Source: Velthaea sp965214335
GTDB lineage: Bacteria; Vulcanimicrobiota; Vulcanimicrobiia; Vulcanimicrobiales; Vulcanimicrobiaceae
NCBI GenBank assembly: GCA_965214335.1
Contig: CBDCBO010000005.1
Location: 806,001 to 870,000, forward strand
DNA length: 64,000 nucleotides
Reading direction: 5' to 3'
The number at the start of each line of letters is the position of its first letter. The stretch's first letter is position 1. Position numbers and translations under genes: made by a program. This document shows, piece by piece, positions 29,288-37,855 of this stretch. The notes beneath the pieces are model-generated. The model was given only the letters and a program-made list of their open reading frames with translations, was not told the origin of the DNA and did no database searches.

Positions 29288-30502
29288 TTAAGCAGCGGCG
29301 GTGGCAAATCGGTCAAAGCGCCGCAGCTGGGGGAAACACACGGCGCACACGGCCACCACGGCCAGCGTTGCGACGCCGCCCGCGATCACCGCAGGCACGA
29401 GTCCAATGAGCGCGGCCGCCGTGCCCGACTCGAACGCCCCGAGTTCGTTCGAGCCGCCGATAAACACGTTCTCGACCGCGTTGACGCGCCCGCGCATCGC
29501 ATCGGGAGTGGCGAGTTGTACGATGCCGGTTCGAATCACCACGCTGACCATGTCGGCTGCGCCGGCCAGAACCAGTGCCGCGAGCGAGAGACCGAACGTG
29601 CGCGAGCCGCCGAAGAGCATCGTTGCCAGGCCGAAGACGGCCACCGCCAGCAACAAGGTCCGGCCGACGTTGGTCCGCAGCGGCCGGCGCGCCAAGTACA
29701 CCGCCGTGGCCGCGGCGCCTAGTGCCGGCGCGCTGCGCAAGAATCCTAAGCCGATCGGCCCGGTGTGTAAGATCGTGTCTGAGAAGGCCGGCAGTAACGC
29801 CGTCGCTCCACCGAAAAGCACGGCGAAGAGATCGAGCGACATGGCCGCCAGAATCACCGGCTGAGCGCGAATGAAGCGCAATCCGCCGAGGGCGTCATGG
29901 AACGAAAGTGGGCGCTCGCGGGCGACGATCGCGCGCGGGTCCAGCCGGACTGCTGCCAGCGCCACGACGCCCAGCGCGAGCAATCCGCAACTCGTGACGA
30001 GCGCGACCGGGGTGCCCAGCGCGACGAGCGCGCCGCCGAGCGCCGGGCCGCCGACAGCCACCAGTTCGCGAATCGCGGCGTACGCCGCCGACACGCGCAG
30101 GTATTCCGCTTGTGGAACGATGCGCAACAACATTCCACGTTCGGCCGGAGCACTAAACGCGCGAGCCGTGCCGATCGCGAAAACAACCGCCAAATATGGT
30201 GCCAGCCGGCCGGCATGGGTCGTAACGAGGGTCAGAAAGGCGAGCGTGGCCGCCATTTCCAATCCCGCGGCCGCGATCACGATCGTTTTCCGGTCGTGCC
30301 GGTCGGCGAAGAGTCCGGTAACGAGGACGAGGAGTATGGCGGGGAGGAACAGCGTGAGGCCGACGAGCCCGAGATCGAATGCGCGATGATGGAGCGTGAA
30401 TACATGCCAGGCAACCGCGATGCCCGCGACGGCAGTCGCCACATCGGCGCTCAGAAACGCCACGAAGTAGGGTCCCAGCCGGCGCAGGTCGTGACGTACC
30501 AT
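29288..30502 (-). CDS. MFS efflux transporter (EntS/MFS_3-like)
   Basis: A 404-residue carrier of the EntS/MFS_3 type. It begins LRRLGPYFVAFLSADVATAV and carries LFADRHDRKTIVI as the loop 2-3 signature, then the TM4-5 motif GTARAFSAPAERGML. Twelve helices are apparent. The ATG at 30502 is chosen; a TTG at 30523 would add seven residues. Family members export siderophores, macrolides or other hydrophobic compounds. It is divergent from the TelA operon, with 74 bases between its start and that of the unknown gene at 30577. Confidence 0.87.
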   Translation of the reverse strand: MVRHDLRRLGPYFVAFLSADVATAVAGIAVAWHVFTLHHRAFDLGLVGLTLFLPAILLVLVTGLFADRHDRKTIVIAAAGLEMAATLAFLTLVTTHAGRLAPYLAVVFAIGTARAFSAPAERGMLLRIVPQAEYLRVSAAYAAIRELVAVGGPALGGALVALGTPVALVTSCGLLALGVVALAAVRLDPRAIVARERPLSFHDALGGLRFIRAQPVILAAMSLDLFAVLFGGATALLPAFSDTILHTGPIGLGFLRSAPALGAAATAVYLARRPLRTNVGRTLLLAVAVFGLATMLFGGSRTFGLSLAALVLAGAADMVSVVIRTGIVQLATPDAMRGRVNAVENVFIGGSNELGAFESGTAAALIGLVPAVIAGGVATLAVVAVCAVCFPQLRRFDRFATAAA

Positions 30503-30576
30503 CAAGCCGGACAGTTTGCGCAACGGCGCCGACGCTCATGCGCCGAAACTTCGCCTGGCGCATCCGGTAGCGCCAC

Positions 30577-31356
30577 GTGACGATGTCAGGATTACCCGCC
30601 GCCGCGTCGCTCGCTGTCGCGCGTATCGAAGCATTGCTCGATGAAGCGAAGCGGCTCATCGAACGCACCGGCGCCAGCGACGAGAACGTGTTTTCGGTCA
30701 GCGAAACGGAGCGCCGCTATTTGCCCGACACGCTGGGCGCCTACCTCAACCTGCCGCCGAGCGGGCGCGACGCGGTCGCCGACGCGCTGCTGGTCGACCA
30801 ATTAGAATTGCTGGAGCGTGCGACGGCTCAGCGGGTAACGGCACTGAGCGCACGCGGCCGGTCGGATCTCGCGGCCAACGGAGCGTTTCTAGCCGAGCGT
30901 TTTGGCCCGGTCGAGAGTTTGCCCAGCGTCGTGTCTTCCGGTCAGCCGGCGACGGCAGCACCGGCGACCGCTCCGCCACGGGCACTCGTCGCCCGCTTAT
31001 TTTCCGAACTCGAGCGACCCGGGCGCGCCGATCCGGCCGGCTTTCTGCAACTCGCGGGCCAGCGCTTCGGTGCAATTTTTCCGGATCTTACGACGGTGCG
31101 GCGCGGGCTCTTCGGCGGTCCGGTGAAGAGCGTCGCGCTCGACGTTCCGCGCGGCGCGGATATCTTGCGCTACAGCCTCGAGGCCGAACGCGGCGGCATC
31201 GCGGCGTCCTGTACGAAACTCGTGCGCGGTGTAGCGCTGCGGACCGAACGCACGGAGTTAGGCCAGTGGATGCAGGCGTTACTCGAGGATATGAGTGCTT
31301 ACGTCGAGCACGACCGGTCGGCGCGCGAACTTCTCACTACATTTCTTGCGGGGTAA
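30577..31356 (+). CDS. Unknown protein, first gene of the TelA/YbjQ operon
   Basis: A 259-residue soluble protein of no family I recognise. The N-terminal third is helical (ARIEALLDEAKRLIERTG) and contains SETERRYLPDTLGAYLNLPP. An Ala/Pro/Thr linker lies near residues 125-138. The C-terminal third is rich in charged helices (LRTERTELGQWMQALLEDM). No signal peptide or membrane segment is seen. The GTG start may be replaced by ATG 30583. It is three bases from the YbjQ-like gene, so it is part of the TelA operon. The SETERRYLPDTL block resembles helical proteins found near TelA in other bacteria, but I cannot name one. Confidence 0.72.
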   Translation: MTMSGLPAAASLAVARIEALLDEAKRLIERTGASDENVFSVSETERRYLPDTLGAYLNLPPSGRDAVADALLVDQLELLERATAQRVTALSARGRSDLAANGAFLAERFGPVESLPSVVSSGQPATAAPATAPPRALVARLFSELERPGRADPAGFLQLAGQRFGAIFPDLTTVRRGLFGGPVKSVALDVPRGADILRYSLEAERGGIAASCTKLVRGVALRTERTELGQWMQALLEDMSAYVEHDRSARELLTTFLAG

Positions 31357-31359
31357 TGC

Positions 31360-32217
31360 TTGGCCATGAGTTTTTTTGGAATCGGAAATCGCGGCAATCA
31401 GCAATCCGACGTCAGCATGACGCAAGGCGGCGTCCCGCTCGATGCGATCGCGCGCTTGCGCCGGATGCGCGGCGAAGGCGGCAAGCCGCTCTTCACCAGC
31501 GACCTCTCGGTCTCCGAGTTCGTGCTGCTCAAAGAACTCAATATGGAGCCGGTCGGGCTCGTTCTGGGGAGTTCGATTTACCACGTCGGGCTGCAATACG
31601 CGAACTATTTCAATAACGAAGAGCTGGGCGTGTTGACCCAGGCGATGTATCACGCGCGCGAATTGGCGATGGCCCGGATGGAAGAAGAAGCAGCGGCGCT
31701 CAGTGCCGACGGGATCGTGGGGGTCAAGCTCGAGGTGGGGAGTTATGCCTGGGCAGAAAGTGCGCTCGAATTCACCGCCATCGGCACCGCGGTCAAGGCT
31801 CCCGCCGGCAGTGATTACCGCACGATGCACGGCAAACCGTTCACCAGCGACCTGTCGGTGCAAGACTTCTACCGGCTCCACGAAGTCGGCTACATTCCGG
31901 CCGAATTGGTCATGGGCACCTGCGTGTATCACATCGCGCATGCCGGCTTCATGCAAACCATGCGGACCTTGGGCAACAATATCGAACTCCCGAACTATAC
32001 GGCCGCGATCTACGACGCGCGCGAACTCGCGATGTCACGCATGCAAGCCGAGGCCGAGGCGCACGGCGCTGAAGGTGTCGTCGGCATGCAGATCGTGGAG
32101 AAAAACCATATTTGGCAACCGCACATCATCGAATTCATGGCCATCGGCACGTCGATCGTCAAGCGCGCCGAGTCCAAAGGCGTTAAACCCCAATTTCAAA
32201 TCGGCCTCAACGACTGA
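31360..32217 (+). CDS. Tandem-duplicated YbjQ/UPF0145 heavy-metal-binding-domain protein
   Basis: A 285-residue protein made of two YbjQ-like (UPF0145) units. Each unit starts with FTSDLSV (residues 45-51 and about 157-163), continues through a VLGSSIYHVG or VMGTCVYHIA block and a YHARELAMARM or YDARELAMSRM helix, and ends with ADGIVGVKLEVGS or AEGVVGMQIVEKN. YbjQ proteins form pentameric beta-structures; the metal link is by annotation only. The duplication in one chain is uncommon. It is the second gene of the operon with TelA. Confidence 0.85.
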   Translation: MAMSFFGIGNRGNQQSDVSMTQGGVPLDAIARLRRMRGEGGKPLFTSDLSVSEFVLLKELNMEPVGLVLGSSIYHVGLQYANYFNNEELGVLTQAMYHARELAMARMEEEAAALSADGIVGVKLEVGSYAWAESALEFTAIGTAVKAPAGSDYRTMHGKPFTSDLSVQDFYRLHEVGYIPAELVMGTCVYHIAHAGFMQTMRTLGNNIELPNYTAAIYDARELAMSRMQAEAEAHGAEGVVGMQIVEKNHIWQPHIIEFMAIGTSIVKRAESKGVKPQFQIGLND

Positions 32218-32226
32218 TCTGCCACG

Positions 32227-32427
32227 ATGGATAATTTCGGTGACTTGTTCGGTGGTTTAGGCGAAATGCTCGGCGACATGCTCGGCGTCGAGGCCGTCAC
32301 CGACGGCGCGGAGGGGATCGGTGAAATGTTCTCGCGCGATTCGCGGGGCGAACGTGGCGACGCGCCGATCGTCTACGAACGCTACTTGTGCGGCGGCCCG
32401 CGGACACTTCATATCAACGACCGTTAA
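32227..32427 (+). CDS. Small acidic unknown protein between YbjQ and TelA
   Basis: A 66-residue protein beginning DNFGDLFGGLGEMLGDMLGV, a Gly/Leu/Met/Asp-rich amphipathic start, followed by an acidic stretch and YERYLCGGPRTLHINDR at the end. No family is recognised. Spacing (nine bases after the YbjQ gene, 30 before telA) and strand fit the operon. The N-terminus could form a membrane- or protein-binding helix. Confidence 0.6.
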   Translation: MDNFGDLFGGLGEMLGDMLGVEAVTDGAEGIGEMFSRDSRGERGDAPIVYERYLCGGPRTLHINDR

Positions 32428-32457
32428 GTTTCTTTTCACACAACGAGGTATGCTTGC

Positions 32458-33708
32458 GTGAACGATGATCTACTCGATGCGCCGCTGACGCCGCCCGATC
32501 AGCAGCTCGCGGCTCCCCACCCGGTCGGACCGGTGCCGTTGGCAAAGGCCGTCGGGCGCGTTCCGATCGCCGATGCCGAACGCGCCGGATTGGATTCGCA
32601 AGTACAGAATGTCGCGCGGACGCTCGTCGAGTTGCCGATCGACGGCGATGAATTCAAGCGCGCCGTCGAAGCGCTCAGCGCGATGGGAAATAAGGAGATC
32701 GTCGCGTCGGCCAACGTTTCGAATGCCTTGCTCGATCGGCCGGCGCGTGCGCTTTCAGCCGGTGCGCTGGGCAAAGATTCCGACGTCTCGAAACAGATGC
32801 TCGACTTACGGCAGACCATCGAAAAGCTCGACCCGTCGCGTCAGGGCGACCTGTTTTCGGCGCCGCGCAAATTGCTCGGTATGATCCCGATGGGTAATAA
32901 AGTTCAGACGTACTTCCGCGGTTACGAGTCGTCGCAGAGCCATCTCAATGCGATCATCGAAGCGTTGTATCGTTCGCGCGACGGGCTCATGCGCGACAAT
33001 GCCTCGATCGAGCAAGAAAAAGCCAACATGTGGAAACTCATGGGCACGCTCGAGCAATATGCCTATCTCGCGCAGCGTGTCGCGGACTCGGTCAGCGCGC
33101 AGATCGACCGGATCGAAGCCACCGACCCTGAACGCGCGCGTATCCTCAAGGAAGACGTGCTGTTCTACGCACGTCAGAAGCAACAAGATATCGCGACGCA
33201 GATGGCGGTCAACGTCCAAGGCTACATGGCCTTGGATTTGATCAAGAAAAATAATACCGAACTGCAGAAAGGCATCCAGCGGGCGACCACCACGACGGTT
33301 TCAGCGCTCCGCACCGCGGTTGTCGTCGCTCAGGCCATCGCGAGCCAAAAGCTCGTGCTCGATCAGATTTCAGCGTTAAATTCGACGACGACGAATCTCA
33401 TCGCGGGCAATGCGAAGATGCTCAAAGCCAATGCGACACGCGTCTACGAACAAGCGACGACGTCAACGATCGACGTCGAAACGCTCAAGACGGCGTTCGC
33501 GACGGTGATCTCGGCGATGGACGATATCTCGCAGTTTAAGGTCAAGGCACTTTCGTCGATGGAACAGACGGTCAACTCGCTCAACGGCGAAGTCGCCAAA
33601 GCCAAAGCGCACATCGAAGGCGAGCGCAGTCGCTTGGGAGCCGGCCAGACGGCGTCGGCGGCGCTATCGGCGCCCGAGCCGGCGAACGGATCGGCACGGA
33701 TTCTCTAA
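32458..33708 (+). CDS. telA: TelA-family (toxic anion resistance) protein
   Basis: A 416-residue TelA/KlaA protein (PF05816). The family core is LRQTIEKLDPSRQGDLF, MGNKVQTYFRGYESSQSHLN, IEQEKANMWKLMGTLEQYA and VNVQGYMALDLIKKNNTELQ, almost entirely long helices. Members occur with tellurite-resistance genes and in membrane-stress operons; the biochemical role is unknown. The GTG at 32458 follows ACGAGG. The C-terminal tail is Ala/Pro-rich. Association with YbjQ-domain proteins suggests a shared envelope or metal stress function. Confidence 0.92.
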   Translation: MNDDLLDAPLTPPDQQLAAPHPVGPVPLAKAVGRVPIADAERAGLDSQVQNVARTLVELPIDGDEFKRAVEALSAMGNKEIVASANVSNALLDRPARALSAGALGKDSDVSKQMLDLRQTIEKLDPSRQGDLFSAPRKLLGMIPMGNKVQTYFRGYESSQSHLNAIIEALYRSRDGLMRDNASIEQEKANMWKLMGTLEQYAYLAQRVADSVSAQIDRIEATDPERARILKEDVLFYARQKQQDIATQMAVNVQGYMALDLIKKNNTELQKGIQRATTTTVSALRTAVVVAQAIASQKLVLDQISALNSTTTNLIAGNAKMLKANATRVYEQATTSTIDVETLKTAFATVISAMDDISQFKVKALSSMEQTVNSLNGEVAKAKAHIEGERSRLGAGQTASAALSAPEPANGSARIL

Positions 33709-33766
33709 CGCCCGGCGGCGCGGACTACCGCACCTACTTCTGCTGCATCGGAACCTATGGGTAACG

Positions 33767-34271
33767 GTGCTGTTTTGCGCCTGTTGCTGGGCGCCGGCGC
33801 GTGCCAATGACCACGACGATTATCAGTACGAGATCCACGCGCCGTGGTCGGCGCTGTCGGTGGCGGATACCCCGAAGACGATGTCGCGTGGTCGCGGGTG
33901 GGGGGTACGTTAACGGTCTACCCGACGCATCTCGACATGGCGCAGATTCGCCGGCAGGCGACTACCGATGGAGAAGATGTCGCACCCGATACGGCCGGCC
34001 GGGGATGCGTTGGGGGAGCTTGCGTTTGCCGATCTGTCCGGGGCACAATCGGTCCGCCGCCCGGACAACTGAATCAATCGACCTATGCGATCAAACGCGC
34101 GGTGTTCTCATAACGGCGATCGTTCGCCCGCGTGACGGCGGCGACTCCATCGCCAACGTGCTGGCCATAAGCGGTACGCGCCACGCGTTTCTGCTGGAAT
34201 ATCCGCGGCCCAAAGATCGAATCGAAGATCCTCGCGCGATCGCCGCGCTGCGCGGTTTTTGTGCGAAGTAG
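33767..34271 (+). pseudogene. Frameshifted gene for a small exported protein
   Basis: No single frame spans this region, but four consecutive pieces in three frames look like one protein. A signal-like start (VLFCACCWAPARAN then DHDDYQYEIHAPWSALSV) lies in one frame. GGTLTVYPTHLDMAQIRRQ follows in a second frame from about 33897. AGDALGELAFADLSGAQSV continues back in the first frame to a TGA at 34070. GVLITAIVRPRDGGDSIANV to GFCAK ends in the third frame at 34271. The first shift coincides with a six-G run at 33900-33905 and the second lies near further G-runs at 34000-34017. Either a decayed gene or indel errors in assembly. Its stop overlaps the WD40-like gene start. Confidence 0.6.
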
Positions 34272-36135
34272 GGTCGTCTCGGCGCTCTTTGGCACGCTTC
34301 TACTGGGAATTACGTCGACGCAACCGCCGGCCGGCATTGCGACTGTCCAAGCCGGCCCAAGCTGGAGCGGTGCTGCGAGTGGGCCGCGCCTGCTCCAAAT
34401 CGGCGATGGCCGGGCTCGAATTTGGGATACAACGACACACCGATTGCTGCGGACCTTCGCGGATGTCGGCATCGGAATGCTTTCGCCCGATGGGCGTTTG
34501 ATCGTTACGCAACCCCGGCGTTCGAACGAACTTACGATCAAGCGGGTCGATGACGGTTCGATCGTCACGCGCATTCCCGGCGGCAACGAAGCGCAATCCG
34601 CACTTGCCGTATCCCCCGATGATGCGCTCGTTGCCGTCGACCATTCCAACGCCGACGCACCGGCAATCTCCGTTGCCGACGCGCGCACCGGAGCGACGCT
34701 GTATACGTTACGCGGCGTCGACGGCGGCGCGGCGTTTTCGCCCGACGGACAAACGCTCGCGACGCTGGAACCACAGCGCCGCGCTTTGCTGCTCTGGGAT
34801 GCCCGCAGCGGCCGATTTTTGCAGCGACGCCGTGGAAGCTCCGGCGTTTTCGGGCCGCCGGTATTCTCGCCGGACGGCCGGCACATTCTAACGGTCGCCA
34901 ATAAACCACGCACACCGCCCCATAGCGACGGTTCGTTCGCGTTGAATGCCTCCGAGTATCCGCAGCTCGATCTCAACGTCTGGAATACGGGCGACAGCAG
35001 CGGCCCGCGACGCATCGCGTTTATGGGCGACTCAAATCAATCGTACAATGAGACCGGCGGATCGTTCGCCTTCGTTGATGACAGCCACGTGATTGTTACC
35101 GCTCGTCAAACCACCACGGTTGTTACCGATCTCGCCGGCGCCGGTGTTACGACGCTGATCGCCGGAGGGACGGTCGTGCGCAGTGACGCCAAGATTGAGT
35201 TGCTGAACGATGACCGCTGGCTGGAGCTTCGCGCCGGAGAGCTGCACGACGTGGCCCGGTTTGCTAAAGCGTTGACCATCACCGACGCCGCCCTTTCAAT
35301 CGACGGAAAATTAGCCGCGGTTTCAGGCGCAAACGTCGTCGTTTGGGATCTGGCCGATCCCGCCGCAAGCTGCGCGACCACACTCGACGGAGAAGCGCGC
35401 GATCCCGTCTTCGATGCGGCGGGTCGCTTGGGCGTACGGTCGTACGGGAATGGTGGACGGCTTGTCGTACAGGGTTGCGTGCGCGTGGGTGTTCCCGGGC
35501 CGCCGCCCCAGAACGAAGACATTCGCTCACCCGACGGCAGCCGAATTCTGCGTTTTTCTCGCTTGTCGTCGACGGACGACGCGTTGCGACTCGAGCTGTT
35601 CGACGCCCGGTCGCGGAAGCGCGTCGCAAGCGTCGCCGGAGTATTCTCGGGCCCGCAGCTGGGAGGCTACTTTGCCGCGCACGCCTCGATTCTCGCCATT
35701 CGCTCGCGCACCGGCGTTCTGGTGCTCGACTCGTCGGGCAAGACGCGGCTAACGGCCCCGGCGGGCGATACATTCGCGCTGTCCGCCGATGGTTCGAAAC
35801 TGGCGGTCGTATCGAAGACCGCGACGACGATGTACGATACGCGCACCGGTCGTTCGGGGCCGGCGTATCCGTCACTCGCCATAGCCCAGATGCTGTTGAC
35901 ACCGAATGCTACTGCGATCATCGGCTTAACGTCTGATGGAGTATTGCAGTTGCAAACTCCAGCCGGAGTCGTTATCGCAACCTTCACGCTAGCGAGTCTT
36001 GGCGGGAAGCCGGTGTGGGCGGTCACGCTTCCAAGCGGCGACTACATCAGCTCGCCGCATAGCCCCGGCTTGGTTTTCAACGGAACGGAAGCCATAGCGG
36101 TCGTGCGTCGTGCGCTGGAGCCGGCGTTACGGTAA
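34261..36135 (+). CDS. WD40-like beta-propeller protein, probably exported
   Basis: A 624-residue protein. An Arg then hydrophobic start (RVVSALFGTLLLGITSTQ) suggests a signal peptide. Propeller blades follow, with repeated GAAFSPDGQTLATLE, PVFSPDGRHILTV, DAALSIDGKLAAVSGANVVVWD and TFALSADGSKLAVVS motifs spread over the length; eight to ten strands of this type are visible. No catalytic domain is seen, so it is probably a binding or scaffold protein. The GTG at 34261 overlaps the stop of the frameshifted gene upstream, which hints that the two were once a two-gene unit. Confidence 0.75.
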   Translation: MRSRVVSALFGTLLLGITSTQPPAGIATVQAGPSWSGAASGPRLLQIGDGRARIWDTTTHRLLRTFADVGIGMLSPDGRLIVTQPRRSNELTIKRVDDGSIVTRIPGGNEAQSALAVSPDDALVAVDHSNADAPAISVADARTGATLYTLRGVDGGAAFSPDGQTLATLEPQRRALLLWDARSGRFLQRRRGSSGVFGPPVFSPDGRHILTVANKPRTPPHSDGSFALNASEYPQLDLNVWNTGDSSGPRRIAFMGDSNQSYNETGGSFAFVDDSHVIVTARQTTTVVTDLAGAGVTTLIAGGTVVRSDAKIELLNDDRWLELRAGELHDVARFAKALTITDAALSIDGKLAAVSGANVVVWDLADPAASCATTLDGEARDPVFDAAGRLGVRSYGNGGRLVVQGCVRVGVPGPPPQNEDIRSPDGSRILRFSRLSSTDDALRLELFDARSRKRVASVAGVFSGPQLGGYFAAHASILAIRSRTGVLVLDSSGKTRLTAPAGDTFALSADGSKLAVVSKTATTMYDTRTGRSGPAYPSLAIAQMLLTPNATAIIGLTSDGVLQLQTPAGVVIATFTLASLGGKPVWAVTLPSGDYISSPHSPGLVFNGTEAIAVVRRALEPALR

Positions 36136-36156
36136 GCACCAGTGTGACGTGCGCGT

Positions 36157-37065
36157 TTAGGGTAATTGGTGCGGCGGATCGTACGCCCATACGCGATCGC
36201 CGCGGAACCAAACGGTCCAGCCGAACACGCCGTCATGGTCGTAATGCCAACGATCGAGTTTGGCGAGTTGATCGAGGGTACCCGGCAGCGAGGGATACCC
36301 GAACATCGCAACAACTTCGTCGCGGGTCATGTCGGTTAGAATGCGTTGCGAACGAATCTCATCGTAGACCGCGGCGGTCCATTCGGGATGCCGTTCGTGT
36401 TGTGATCCTAGGGAGAAGTGCCGTTCTAAATCCCACGTTCCGGCGAAACGCGCCGTAAATTCGTCGCACGACTTGTCGTGCGCCCGCACGACCTTCGCCG
36501 GCAAACGGAATTGCACGACAATCGGGTTCGAGCTGGAATAGGTAAAGCCGTTAGAGCCGCCGAGCGCCCCGACGTCGGCGAACGTTGTGGTAAAGTCAGT
36601 CAGTCGAACGATGTGCTCGATGTGGGCCGGAACATCGGCAGCGACCACGAGCATCGGGTCGGCCGAGCCACTCGCACAAATCGCTTGCAATTCCCCGACG
36701 GTCCAGACATCGCGTCCCGCATAACGCGCCTCAAGCCGCACGGATTCCGCGTCGCCTGCGATCGCAGCCAGCCCAAGTATGCCCGGCTGCGTTACTGGAA
36801 CCGTCGCGCGATAGACTCGGTATGTTCCTTCGAGCTCCAAAATGATCGTGTGCTGCGGGTTTTCCGCGGAGCCGTCAACGGACCGAACGACGAGCACCCG
36901 GTTTTCGATCTCGTCGATTTTCGCCGGCGCACCGTGTTCGTCCACGATCGCCGGCTGTGGTGCTGCCGACTCAAGACCGGTCGCCCGCAGCGCGGCCGCC
37001 ACCAAAAACCGATCCCCCGGCGCGATCCCGCATACCAGCAGGGCCGCGCTGAGGGGGAACAGCAC
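36157..37065 (-). CDS. Unknown exported or membrane-anchored protein
   Basis: A protein of about 302 residues with a hydrophobic N-terminus (FPLSAALLVCGIAPG). The body has no recognised domain. Near the C-terminus MTRDEVVAMFGYPS recalls the start of BamE/SmpA-like folds, and the protein ends in an aromatic stretch (DRWHYDHDGVFGWTVWFRG). The true start is unclear: GTG at 37065 gives a plausible signal peptide, while an ATA about 14 codons upstream would add basic residues before it. Any farther ATG lies out of phase inside the NifU-domain gene. It follows that gene directly, possibly in one transcript. Confidence 0.6.
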   Translation of the reverse strand: MLFPLSAALLVCGIAPGDRFLVAAALRATGLESAAPQPAIVDEHGAPAKIDEIENRVLVVRSVDGSAENPQHTIILELEGTYRVYRATVPVTQPGILGLAAIAGDAESVRLEARYAGRDVWTVGELQAICASGSADPMLVVAADVPAHIEHIVRLTDFTTTFADVGALGGSNGFTYSSSNPIVVQFRLPAKVVRAHDKSCDEFTARFAGTWDLERHFSLGSQHERHPEWTAAVYDEIRSQRILTDMTRDEVVAMFGYPSLPGTLDQLAKLDRWHYDHDGVFGWTVWFRGDRVWAYDPPHQLP

Positions 37066-37106
37066 CGCGAGCGTTGCTCGCGCGATCTGCCTGAACCGGA
37101 ATGCGG

Positions 37107-37343
37107 CTATAACTGTTCGACCGCCCGGATTTCCGGCACGTCCTCGCAGACCACGCGTTCGATCCCCAGCTTGAGCGTCATCACCGCCGCCGCACAGCCG
37201 CCGCAGGCGCCGATCATCTGCACGTAGGCGATGCCGTCGTCGATGCGCATCAACCACACATCGCCGCCGTCGGCGTGAATGCCCGGTCGGATCCGGTCCA
37301 GCGCGGCATCGACCCGTTCGTGCAGCGTCGCGTTACCGGCCAT
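37107..37343 (-). CDS. NifU C-terminal-domain (Nfu) Fe-S scaffold or carrier
   Basis: A 78-residue stand-alone Nfu domain. RVDAALDRIRPGIHADGGDV and then VQMIGACGGCAAAVMTLK hold the two cluster cysteines at 47 and 50 (C-x2-C), followed by GIERVVCEDVPEI. Such proteins carry [4Fe-4S] clusters to apoproteins in the cytoplasm. In most Nfu proteins the motif is followed by Pro-Ser; here Ala-Ala replaces it. No suf or isc genes are in the window. Confidence 0.9.
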   Translation of the reverse strand: MAGNATLHERVDAALDRIRPGIHADGGDVWLMRIDDGIAYVQMIGACGGCAAAVMTLKLGIERVVCEDVPEIRAVEQL

Positions 37344-37369
37344 GATCGTGTTCTACGGCCACCACGTCA

Positions 37370-37735
37370 TCAGTGTGCCATCCCAAGCACCGGCACGCAA
37401 CGACGACGGTGGCACCCCGAGCACGGCTGTGAGTTAGGCGTCGCAGCGCAAAATCGGCGGAATTTGGAAATGGTCAAGCAGGATGGGTATCTGCCGAGAG
37501 GATTTTGCGGCCCGCAAGGAGCCGGAGCAAGGCTGCGATCGGTGAAATCGAGGACGATAATAATTCGTTCGCGTGTCACGTCGAATTGCTCCAGGATATC
37601 GTCGATCGACGCGCCGGCTCTTATGTTCTCGAATACGGCCGAGACGGGCATGCGCGTATCACGAACCCATGCGCCGCTTAGTCGCCCCGGCACGCTTTCA
37701 ACGGCAGGGCAGCTGGACCAATCAAGTTCTGCCAT
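37370..37735 (-). CDS. DUF433-family protein (antitoxin-like) with abnormal C-terminal tail
   Basis: A 121-codon frame whose first 67 residues are a typical DUF433 domain: CPAVESVPGRLSGAWVRDTR, then MPVSAVFENIRAGASIDDIL and FDVTRERIIIVLDFTDRSL. DUF433 proteins are usually 70-80 residues and often pair with a DUF5615 PIN-like toxin. The remaining 54 residues (Cys/Pro/Arg-rich) do not look like a domain and may be read-through after loss of the normal stop. No intact toxin follows. Together with the broken ATPase beside it, this suggests a decaying accessory segment. Confidence 0.65.
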   Translation of the reverse strand: MAELDWSSCPAVESVPGRLSGAWVRDTRMPVSAVFENIRAGASIDDILEQFDVTRERIIIVLDFTDRSLAPAPCGPQNPLGRYPSCLTISKFRRFCAATPNSQPCSGCHRRRCVPVLGMAH

Positions 37736-37855
37736 GTCGCCTGCTTTCTGTGCAGAAACGATTTACGATCTCTTCAGCGTCCGCTACGATCGACGATGCT
37801 CCCGGATTAGCTGCTAAGCGAACAGCGCCGTCTGCAGTGGTCGGCGAATCCTGTC

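Noticed and set aside
31360..33708. Tellurite resistance island
   Set aside because: Only TelA is present; no TerB, TerC, TerD or tehAB genes accompany it, so resistance is not claimed.
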